Assembly (NCBI GenBank): GCA_043757205.1 | Contig: JAYVPU010000183.1 | Location: 1 to 22,046, forward strand | Direction: 5' to 3' | Source of the DNA: CANCDA01 sp043757205 | GTDB lineage: Bacteria; Pseudomonadota; Gammaproteobacteria; Burkholderiales; Burkholderiaceae_C | DNA length: 22,046 nucleotides | Part shown: positions 16,062 through 22,046 of the stretch, piece by piece | Numbering within the stretch: position 1 is the stretch's first letter | Layout: the number at the start of each line of letters is the position of its first letter | Made by a program: the position numbers and the translations under genes | The notes under the pieces: generated by a model | Told to the model about the DNA's origin: nothing | The model's input: the letters and a program-made list of their open reading frames with translations, nothing else | The model's database searches: none

Positions 16062-17252
16062 ATGAACCCCCTCCTCACCCGGCTCCAGCCCTACCCCTTT
16101 GAGCGCCTGAAGCAGCTTTTTGCGCCCATCACGCCCAATCCGGCCCTGCGCCCCATCAGTTTGGGCATTGGCGAGCCACGCCACGCCACCCCCAAACTCA
16201 TCACCGACGCACTGACCGCGCACCAGAGCGGCCTGTCCAGCTACCCCGCCACCGCTGGCGAGCCCGCCTTTCGCGCCGCTGCCGCTGGCTGGCTGCAAAG
16301 AAGGTATGGCATAGAGGTCAACCCCGCCACCCAAGTGCTGCCCGTCAACGGCACGCGCGAGGCCTTGTTTGCCCTGACGCAAACCCTGGTCGATGCCTCC
16401 CAGCCCGGCGCCACCGTGCTGTGCCCCAACCCCTTCTACCAAATCTACGAGGGGGCCGTGTTGCTGGCCGGGGCGCAGCCCTACTTTGTGCCCAGCGATC
16501 CGGCGAAGAATTTTGCCGTGGACTGGGACAGCGTGCCGTCCGAGGTCTGGGCCACCACGCAAATGATGTTTGTCTGCTCCCCCGGCAACCCCACCGGCGC
16601 GGTCATGCCTTTGCCCGAGTGGAAAAAACTCTTTGACTTGAGCGACCGCTACGGCTTCGTCATCGCCTCGGACGAGTGCTACAGCGAGATCTACTTCCGC
16701 GACGAGCCTCCATTGGGCGGCATGGAAGCTGCCGTCAAACTGGGCCGAGCCGACTTCAAAAACCTGATTTCGCTCACCAGCCTGTCCAAGCGCAGCAACG
16801 TGCCTGGCATGCGCAGCGGTTTTGTGGCCGGTGACGCAACCCTGATGAAGCAGTTTTTGCTCTACCGCACCTACCACGGCAGCGCCATGAGCACGGTGGT
16901 GCAGGCCGCCAGCATCGCCGCCTGGGGTGACGAGCAGCACGTCATTGACAACCGCAACCTGTACCGCTCCAAATTTGCCCAGGTCACCCCCATCTTGGCC
17001 GAGGTGCTGGACGTGGCCCTGCCCGACGCGGCCTTTTACCTGTGGGCCGGGGTCAAGGGGAGCGATGTGGATTTCGCCCGAGACCTGTACGCAAATTACA
17101 ATGTGACGGTTTTACCGGGCAGTTACCTGGCGCGCGAAGCCCAGGGCTTTAACCCTGGGGCCGGTCGCATCCGCATGGCCCTGGTGGCCGAAACCGCCGA
17201 GTGCGTGGAAGCCGCGCAGCGCATTGCCCAGTTTGTCCAATCTAGAACCTAA
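16062..17252 (+). CDS. dapC: Succinyldiaminopimelate transaminase DapC
   Basis: DapC is a PLP-dependent class I/II aminotransferase that converts N-succinyl-2-amino-6-oxopimelate plus glutamate to N-succinyl-LL-diaminopimelate in lysine and peptidoglycan synthesis. The 396-aa product shows LGIGEPRH near the N-terminus, NGTREALFAL, CPNPFYQIYEGA, CSPGNPTGAV, DECYSEIYF and the PLP lysine K243 in SLSKRSNVPGMRSGF. The C-terminal substrate arginine is in GAGRIRMALV. The N-terminus NPLLTRLQPYPFERL is characteristic of the DapC group. ATG 16062 is supported by that N-terminus, though the ribosome site (GCAGG) is weak. It is the first gene of the operon, and dapD follows after 31 bp, making the DapC assignment more secure than a generic aminotransferase call. 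Confidence 0.94.
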   Translation: MNPLLTRLQPYPFERLKQLFAPITPNPALRPISLGIGEPRHATPKLITDALTAHQSGLSSYPATAGEPAFRAAAAGWLQRRYGIEVNPATQVLPVNGTREALFALTQTLVDASQPGATVLCPNPFYQIYEGAVLLAGAQPYFVPSDPAKNFAVDWDSVPSEVWATTQMMFVCSPGNPTGAVMPLPEWKKLFDLSDRYGFVIASDECYSEIYFRDEPPLGGMEAAVKLGRADFKNLISLTSLSKRSNVPGMRSGFVAGDATLMKQFLLYRTYHGSAMSTVVQAASIAAWGDEQHVIDNRNLYRSKFAQVTPILAEVLDVALPDAAFYLWAGVKGSDVDFARDLYANYNVTVLPGSYLAREAQGFNPGAGRIRMALVAETAECVEAAQRIAQFVQSRT

Positions 17253-17283
17253 AACCCTCACCACTTCAAAGCCGAGCATTTTC

Positions 17284-18108
17284 ATGACCCAACAACTCCA
17301 AGCCATCATCGACGCCGCGTGGGACAACCGCGGCAAAATCTCTGTCCAGTCCGCCCCCAAAGAGGTGTCTGAGGCGGTTGAACACGTCATCACCGAACTC
17401 AACAAAGGCCGCCTGCGCGTGGCCACCCGTGAGAGCGTGGGCCAGTGGACGGTGCACCAGTGGATCAAGAAGGCCGTGCTGCTGTCCTTCCGCCTGAAAG
17501 ACAACGAGATCATGAAGGCCGGGGACCTGGGCTTTTACGACAAAGTGCAAACCAAGTTCTCCCACTTGAGCGCTGAAGAAATGAAAGCCACCGGCGTGCG
17601 CGTGGTGCCGCCCGCCGTGGCGCGCCGTGGCAGCTTTATCGCCAAAGGTGCAATTTTGATGCCCTCGTACGTGAACATCGGCGCTTATGTCGATGAAGGC
17701 ACCATGGTGGACACCTGGGCCACCGTCGGCAGCTGCGCCCAGATTGGCAAAAACGTGCACCTCTCAGGTGGTGTGGGCATTGGCGGCGTGCTGGAGCCAG
17801 TGCAGGCCGGCCCCACCATCATTGAAGACAACTGCTTCATCGGCGCGCGCTCTGAAGTGGTTGAAGGCGTGGTGATTGAAGAAAACTCCGTGCTCTCCAT
17901 GGGTGTTTACATCGGCCAAAGCACCCCGATTTACGACCGCGCCACGGGTGAAATCACCTATGGCCGCGTACCGTCCAGCTCGGTCGTGATCAGCGGCACG
18001 CTGCCCAAAGACAATGGCCGCTACAGCCTGTACGCCGCCATCATCGTCAAGCGGGTGGACGCGCAAACCCGCGCCAAGACATCACTGAACGACCTCCTGC
18101 GCGACTGA
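17284..18108 (+). CDS. dapD: 2,3,4,5-tetrahydropyridine-2,6-dicarboxylate N-succinyltransferase DapD
   Basis: DapD transfers succinyl from succinyl-CoA to tetrahydrodipicolinate, the step just before DapC. From ATG 17284 the product is 274 aa, the same length as the E. coli enzyme. An N-terminal helical domain (about 1-100, with ESVGQWTVHQWIKKAVLLSF) is followed by a left-handed beta helix of hexapeptide repeats (about 105-245). The helix includes PSYVNIGAYVDEGTMVDTWA, IGKNVHLSGGVGIGGVLEP and DNCFIGARSEVVEGV, the classic DapD core. The frame is open upstream into the end of dapC (possible start at 17224), but those extra residues do not belong to the family. It sits 25 bp before the PilU-like gene. 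Confidence 0.97.
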   Translation: MTQQLQAIIDAAWDNRGKISVQSAPKEVSEAVEHVITELNKGRLRVATRESVGQWTVHQWIKKAVLLSFRLKDNEIMKAGDLGFYDKVQTKFSHLSAEEMKATGVRVVPPAVARRGSFIAKGAILMPSYVNIGAYVDEGTMVDTWATVGSCAQIGKNVHLSGGVGIGGVLEPVQAGPTIIEDNCFIGARSEVVEGVVIEENSVLSMGVYIGQSTPIYDRATGEITYGRVPSSSVVISGTLPKDNGRYSLYAAIIVKRVDAQTRAKTSLNDLLRD

Positions 18109-18121
18109 TTAAGACCAACCC

Positions 18122-18127
18122 GGAGGG
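18122..18127 (+). promoter_or_regulatory. Strong Shine-Dalgarno site of the PilU-like gene
   Basis: GGAGGG ends 6 bp before ATG 18134 and is the clearest ribosome-binding site in this operon. It suggests the PilU-like gene is translated well in its own right rather than only by coupling to dapD. Confidence 0.75.
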
Positions 18128-18133
18128 CACTGA

Positions 18134-19282
18134 ATGAGCAATATGGAGCGCATCCTGCGCTTGATGAACGAAAAAAAGGCATCAGACGTTTATCTGTCGG
18201 CCCATTCGCCTGCGCTCATTCGCATCAACGGTCAATGCCTGCCCATCAACAGCCAGTCACTGCCGGCTGACGCACCGCGCAATTTGCTGGCCGAGGTGAT
18301 TTCGCCCGAACGGATGGCCGAGCTGGACGAAAAAGGGGAATTGAACCTGGGCTTTCCCCTGGCTGGGGTCGGGCGTTTTCGTCTGAGCGCCATGCGCCAA
18401 CGCGGCTCTATCGCCGCCGTGATTCGCTTCATCACCAACGAGATTCCCCCACTATCGGCCTTGTCACTGCCCCCTATCCTGACTGAGCTGATCATGGAAA
18501 AGCGTGGGCTGATTTTGATGGTCGGAGCCACCGGCATGGGCAAAAGCACCACGCTGGCTTCGATGATTGACCACCGCAACGAGAACGTCCCCGGCCACAT
18601 CCTCACGATTGAAGACCCGATCGAATACCTGTTTAAAAACAAGCGATCCGTGGTCAACCAACGTGAGGTCGGCTTTGACACCGAGTCGCAAGAAATTGCC
18701 CTGAAAAATGCCCTGCGTCAGGCCCCGGATGTCATCATGATCGGTGAGATTCGCGACCGCGAAACCATGTCCGCCGCCCTGGCCTACGCGCAAACCGGTC
18801 ACCTGTGTCTGGCCACTTTGCACGCCAACAACAGCTACCAGGCACTTAACCGTATTTTGAGTTTTTACCCGGTGGAGGTGCGCCCCACCATGCTGGGTGA
18901 TTTAGCCGTGGCCCTCAAAGCCATCATCTCGCAACGCTTGCTGCGCACCACCTCGGGCGGACGAACCCCTGCGGTTGAGGTGATGATGAACACCAAGCTG
19001 GTGTCAGAGATGATCGAAAAAGGCGACTTTTCCGGCATCAAAGACGCGCAAGCCAACGCCATGACCGAAGGCTCGCAGAATTTTGAAGAAGACATTGCCC
19101 GCCTCATCACCCAAGGTCTGGTGGACCGCAAAGAAGGCCTGGCCCACGCCGACTCCACCACCAACCTGATCTGGCGTTTGCAAAACAGCTTTGCCAGACC
19201 CTCCCAAAAAATCGAAGTGGTCGAAGACCCCGATGACACGCCGACATTCACCGACATCACCCTGGACGTGCACCACGAATGA
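18134..19282 (+). CDS. PilT/PilU-family type IV pilus retraction ATPase (PilU-like)
   Basis: This hexameric secretion-superfamily ATPase acts at the cytoplasmic base of type IV pili, where PilT and PilU power retraction. The 382-aa product equals the length I recall for P. aeruginosa PilU and follows it closely. It has an N-terminal PAS-like domain (1-110), Walker A GATGMGKSTT (K137), Asp box TIEDPIEYLF (about 158-167), QREVGFDT, Walker B IMIGEIRDRETM (E205) and the His box TGHLCLATLHANN (H222, H230). A long C-terminal extension ends in an acidic stretch. No other pilus gene is in the window. The start is set by a strong GGAGGG site. The stop overlaps dapE (ATGA). Whether it replaces, assists or differs from a canonical PilU elsewhere in the genome is unknown. 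Confidence 0.92.
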   Translation: MSNMERILRLMNEKKASDVYLSAHSPALIRINGQCLPINSQSLPADAPRNLLAEVISPERMAELDEKGELNLGFPLAGVGRFRLSAMRQRGSIAAVIRFITNEIPPLSALSLPPILTELIMEKRGLILMVGATGMGKSTTLASMIDHRNENVPGHILTIEDPIEYLFKNKRSVVNQREVGFDTESQEIALKNALRQAPDVIMIGEIRDRETMSAALAYAQTGHLCLATLHANNSYQALNRILSFYPVEVRPTMLGDLAVALKAIISQRLLRTTSGGRTPAVEVMMNTKLVSEMIEKGDFSGIKDAQANAMTEGSQNFEEDIARLITQGLVDRKEGLAHADSTTNLIWRLQNSFARPSQKIEVVEDPDDTPTFTDITLDVHHE

Positions 19283-20442
19283 CCCGCACCCTTGAACTCA
19301 CCGAACAACTGATCGCCCAAGCCTCCGTCACCCCTCTGGACGCCGGTTGCCAGGCTTTGATTGCAGTGCATCTGACGCCATTGGGCTTTGTCTGCGAGAC
19401 CATAGCCAGTGGCCCGGATGACTTTCGTGTCACCAATTTATGGGCAAAAAGGCCTGCAGCCAAACAAACATTGGCACAAGCAGCTCCTAAATTGATAGTG
19501 TTCGCCGGGCATACGGATGTGGTTCCGACCGGCCCACTGGCGCAGTGGGGCAGCGATCCGTTCCAACCCACCCACCGCGACGGCAAGCTGTATGGGCGCG
19601 GTGCCAGCGACATGAAAGCATCGCTCGCGGCCTTTGTGGTGGCGGCTGAAGAATTTGTCGCCGCCCAGCCGGATGCGAATCTGGACATTGGCTTCTTGTT
19701 GACCAGCGACGAAGAAGGCCCCGCCATCGACGGCACGGTGGTCGTACTCGAAGCCCTGCGCCAACGCAATGAGCGCATGGACTACTGCATCGTGGGCGAG
19801 CCCACCTCGGTAAGTCGCACCGGCGACATGATCAAAAACGGGCGGCGCGGCACGATGAGCGGCAAGCTCACCGTCAAAGGCGTGCAGGGCCACATCGCCT
19901 ACCCGCACATGGCCAAGAACCCCATCCACTTGCTCGCCCCGGCCATGGCCGAGTTGGTGACGATTGAATGGGACAAGGGCAATGAATTCTTTCCCCCCAC
20001 CACCTGGCAGATCAGCAACATCCACGGCGGCACCGGGGCCAGCAATGTGATTCCCGGCCATGTAGTGGTGGACTTCAACTTCCGCTTCTCCACCGAATCC
20101 ACGCCTGAGGGCCTACAGCAGCGCCTGACAGCCGTGCTGGATCAACACGGCCTGGAGTACGACTTGACGTGGGTCGTGGGAGGCCTGCCCTTCCTCACCA
20201 CCCCCGGCACGCTGGTCAACGCGGTGCGCGACGCCATTCATGCCGAGACGGGCCTCACCACCGAACTGTCCACCACCGGCGGCACGAGTGACGGGCGCTT
20301 TATCGCCCAGTTTTGCCCCCAGGTGATCGAGCTCGGCCCGCCCAACGACAGCATCCACAAGGTGGACGAGTACGTGCGCGTGGCCGACATCGAGCCGCTG
20401 AAGAACATCTACCGCCGTGTGCTGGAAACGCTGGCGGCATGA
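19279..20442 (+). CDS. dapE: Succinyl-diaminopimelate desuccinylase DapE
   Basis: DapE is a di-zinc M20 hydrolase that cleaves N-succinyl-LL-diaminopimelate to succinate and LL-diaminopimelate. The 387-aa product has all family residues: H78 in FAGHTDVVPTG, bridging D111 in RGASDMKA, catalytic/metal E145-E146 in SDEEGPA, E174 in VGEPTS and H360 in SIHKVDE. From H78 on, every position is shifted by +11 relative to the remembered H. influenzae/E. coli numbering (67, 100, 134, 135, 163, 349). The extra residues therefore lie before H78, where RPAAKQTLAQAAPKL (58-72) separates NLWA from FAGHTD; see the repeat entry. ATG 19279 overlaps the PilU-like stop, and the stop overlaps prmB, both as ATGA. 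Confidence 0.97.
   Translation: MTRTLELTEQLIAQASVTPLDAGCQALIAVHLTPLGFVCETIASGPDDFRVTNLWAKRPAAKQTLAQAAPKLIVFAGHTDVVPTGPLAQWGSDPFQPTHRDGKLYGRGASDMKASLAAFVVAAEEFVAAQPDANLDIGFLLTSDEEGPAIDGTVVVLEALRQRNERMDYCIVGEPTSVSRTGDMIKNGRRGTMSGKLTVKGVQGHIAYPHMAKNPIHLLAPAMAELVTIEWDKGNEFFPPTTWQISNIHGGTGASNVIPGHVVVDFNFRFSTESTPEGLQQRLTAVLDQHGLEYDLTWVVGGLPFLTTPGTLVNAVRDAIHAETGLTTELSTTGGTSDGRFIAQFCPQVIELGPPNDSIHKVDEYVRVADIEPLKNIYRRVLETLAA
19446..19498 (+). repeat. Candidate dispersed repeat inserted in frame within dapE
   Basis: This 53-bp stretch begins AAAAAGGCCTGCAGCC and ends GCAAGCAGCT-like (CACAAGCAGCTCCTAAATTG) followed by ATAG. The edges resemble a short repeat I remember as abundant between genes in Comamonadaceae, with AAAAAGGCCTCxAGCC at one end and GCGCAAGCAGCTAxxAAAxTxATAG at the other. 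It is fully in frame and encodes residues 57-73 of DapE, at the point where DapE is 11 residues longer than its relatives. The sequence and the length excess are seen directly; the repeat identity is from memory. Confidence 0.5.
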
Positions 20443-21302
20443 CGGTTCTTGAACTCATTGAAACCGGTGCCCAGCAATTAACCGACGCCGCTGTGGCTTT
20501 TGGTCACGGCACAAGCAACGCCTTTGATGAAGCCGCTTGGCTGGTACTGTGGCAACTTGGTTTGCCGCTGGACGATCTGGACAGCGTGCAAGACCGGCCA
20601 GTGAGCGCAGAGCAGCAAGCCCAGGTGACGGCACTCTTGGCCAAGCGCATCCAAACCCGCAAACCCGCCGCCTACCTGACGCAGGAAGCCTGGTTGCAAG
20701 GCGTGCCCTTCTTCGTGGACGAGCGCGCCATCGTGCCGCGCTCCTTCATTGCCGAGTTGCTGGTGAATGGCGCGATTGACCCCTGGCTGAGCGAGACCAC
20801 GCAGCAGGTGCTGGACCTGTGCACCGGCAATGGCAGCCTGGCTGTGATTGCTGCGATGGCCTACCCGGATGTCACAGTAGATGGCGCCGACCTGTCCGCC
20901 GACGCCCTTGCAGTCGCCCGCATCAATGTGGACAAGCACCGCCTGCAAGATCGCATCACCCTTCTGACTTGCGATGGGTTAAATGCAGTGCGCGGCCCCT
21001 ACGACCTGATCTTGTGCAACCCGCCCTACGTCAATGCTCAGAGCATGAGCGCCTTGCCTGCTGAATACCAGGCCGAGCCCACGCTGGCCCTGGCCGGCGG
21101 CGCAGACGGCATGGACTTCATCCGCAACCTGCTTCGCGACGCACCCGCCCACATGAGCCCGCAAGCCGTGCTGGTACTGGAAATCGGCAATGAACGCGAG
21201 CACTTCGAAGCGGCCTTTCCAACCTTGGAAACCATCTGGCTTGAAACCAGCGCCGGTGAAGACCAGGTGCTGCTGATTACCCTCGATTCTCTAATTAGTT
21301 GA
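20439..21302 (+). CDS. prmB: 50S ribosomal protein L3 N5-glutamine methyltransferase PrmB
   Basis: PrmB methylates a glutamine side chain of ribosomal protein L3 using SAM and helps large-subunit assembly. From ATG 20439 the product is 287 aa, slightly shorter than the 310 aa of E. coli. An N-terminal helical substrate domain leads to KPAAYLTQEAWLQGVPFFVDERAIVPRS (about 75-102), whose AWxxGxPFxVDE pattern separates PrmB from PrmC. Next come motif I DLCTGNGS (126-133), GADLSADAL (about 149-156) and the glutamine-binding NPPY (194-197). The frame is open further upstream (to 20313), but the ATGA overlap with dapE and the family length support 20439. A palindrome begins directly after the TGA. 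Confidence 0.95.
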   Translation: MTVLELIETGAQQLTDAAVAFGHGTSNAFDEAAWLVLWQLGLPLDDLDSVQDRPVSAEQQAQVTALLAKRIQTRKPAAYLTQEAWLQGVPFFVDERAIVPRSFIAELLVNGAIDPWLSETTQQVLDLCTGNGSLAVIAAMAYPDVTVDGADLSADALAVARINVDKHRLQDRITLLTCDGLNAVRGPYDLILCNPPYVNAQSMSALPAEYQAEPTLALAGGADGMDFIRNLLRDAPAHMSPQAVLVLEIGNEREHFEAAFPTLETIWLETSAGEDQVLLITLDSLIS

Positions 21303-21341
21303 GGACAGAGCTGGCTCGCTACGCGTAGCTGCGGTCTGTCC
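21303..21341. repeat. REP-like palindromic element between prmB and the ABC-F gene
   Basis: The element starts on the base after the prmB stop. Outer arms GGACAGA (21303-21309) and TCTGTCC (21335-21341) are exact reverse complements. In the centre is a perfect 12-bp palindrome GCTACGCGTAGC (21318-21329). The whole would fold into a long imperfect hairpin. Ends of the GGGACAGA/TCTGTCCC type are familiar to me from REP elements linked to RAYT transposases; that link is from memory. It could also weaken read-through, although no T-run follows. Confidence 0.6.
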
Positions 21342-21355
21342 CGCAAAATTTCACA

Positions 21356-22046
21356 ATGATCACTCTTAAAAACGTAGTATTGCGCCGCAGCGCCAAGGTC
21401 TTGCTTGATAGCGCCTCCGTCAACATCAACCCCGGTGAAAAAGTCGGCCTTGTGGGGCGTAACGGCGCGGGCAAATCCTCACTGTTCGCCCTGCTCAACG
21501 GCGGCCTGCATGAAGATGCGGGCGAGTACTACATCCCGGCCCAGTGGCGCATGGGCCAAGTCGCCCAGGACATGCCCGAGACCGAGCAAAGCGCCACCAG
21601 CTTTGTGGTCGAAGGCGACACCGTGTTGCTCGCCGCCCAAGAAGAAGTGACGGCGTCTGAGGCCACCGACGACTACGACCGCATGGCCCACGCCTACATG
21701 GCGTTGCAAGACGCGGGTGCGCACGACGCCCCGGCCCGCGCACAGGCGCTGATCCTGGGCCTGGGCTTCAAAACCAGCGAGCTGACCAACCCGGTCAACA
21801 GCTTCTCGGGCGGCTGGCGTATGCGCCTGCAGCTGGCGCGCGCGCTGATGTGCCCGTCAGACCTGCTGCTGCTGGACGAGCCGACCAACCACTTGGACTT
21901 GGACGCCCTGGTCTGGCTGGAAGCCTGGCTCAAGCGCTACGAAGGCACCATGGTTGTGATCAGCCATGACCGCGAGTTTCTGGACGCCGTGACCAACGTC
22001 ACCGTGCACATCGAGAACGCCAAGCTCACGCGCTACGGTGGCAACT
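21356..22046 (+). CDS. ABC-F family ATPase, YheS-like (3' end outside window)
   Basis: ABC-F proteins are soluble twin-ATPase translation factors that act on the ribosome, not transporters. The first 230 residues are present and cover the first ATPase domain: Walker A GRNGAGKSS (K40), signature FSGGWRMRLQLARAL (from residue 150), Walker B with the ABC-F hallmark LLLLDEPTNHLDLDA (170-184) and the switch histidine in VISHDREFLD (H204). The N-terminus MITLKNVVLRRSAKVLLDSA and the short segment between Walker A and signature resemble E. coli YheS more than EttA or Uup. ATG 21356 has no good Shine-Dalgarno sequence (preceding bases CAAAATTTCACA). The frame runs to the window edge uninterrupted, so it is cut, not broken. 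Confidence 0.93.
   Translation, partial: MITLKNVVLRRSAKVLLDSASVNINPGEKVGLVGRNGAGKSSLFALLNGGLHEDAGEYYIPAQWRMGQVAQDMPETEQSATSFVVEGDTVLLAAQEEVTASEATDDYDRMAHAYMALQDAGAHDAPARAQALILGLGFKTSELTNPVNSFSGGWRMRLQLARALMCPSDLLLLDEPTNHLDLDALVWLEAWLKRYEGTMVVISHDREFLDAVTNVTVHIENAKLTRYGGN

Noticed and set aside
15999..16940. 313-codon minus-strand frame opposite dapC
   Set aside because: DapC on the other strand has all aminotransferase motifs; the antisense translation is glycine-rich with no recognisable family.
17224..17283. Extended start for dapD overlapping the end of dapC
   Set aside because: The 20 extra residues are not part of DapD, and ATG 17284 gives exactly the family length.

Overview
The window looks like chromosomal DNA of a betaproteobacterium of the order Burkholderiales, most probably family Comamonadaceae (Rhodoferax/Polaromonas-like). 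The evidence is the GC-rich coding sequence, the protein flavours (GlnD, LigA, Smc, DapC/D/E), and two gene orders I recognise from that family: smc-zipA-ligA-def, and dapC-dapD-(PilT/PilU ATPase)-dapE-prmB-ABC-F. This placement comes from remembered family features, not a database search. I found no CRISPR array, tRNA, rRNA, insertion sequence or prophage.

Region 1 (1-5302, + strand) is a tightly overlapping cluster: the tail of an unidentified gene, mnmC (tRNA wobble-uridine modification), map (methionine aminopeptidase) and glnD (nitrogen-signalling uridylyltransferase). Junctions are TAATG, ATGA and TGATG, implying translational coupling. The N-terminal methyltransferase half of MnmC has lost its recognisable cofactor and active-site motifs, while the FAD half looks intact.

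Region 2 (5303-8680, + strand) is accessory: a polytopic membrane protein with a GT-C-like acidic motif, a GT2 polyprenyl-phosphate sugar transferase and a SAM methyltransferase. The last of these is clearly poorer in GC than its surroundings. Together they could make and transfer a lipid-linked sugar for a surface glycan.

Region 3 (8700-15956, - strand) is a chromosome and cell-cycle cluster transcribed smc > zipA-like > ligA > def. It converges on region 2 with only 19 bp between, and def starts at a TTG overlapping the ligA stop.

Region 4 (15957-22046, + strand) starts from a 105-bp divergent intergenic region. It holds three succinylase-branch diaminopimelate/lysine genes (dapC, dapD, dapE), a PilU-like ATPase embedded between dapD and dapE, the L3 glutamine methyltransferase prmB, and the 5' part of a YheS-like ABC-F gene cut by the window edge. 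dapE carries an in-frame insert just before its first metal-ligand motif that resembles a Comamonadaceae dispersed intergenic repeat. A 39-bp REP-like palindrome lies between prmB and the ABC-F gene.

The most notable signals are the MnmC pseudo-methyltransferase domain, the repeat-derived insert in DapE, and the glycan cassette between two housekeeping blocks.
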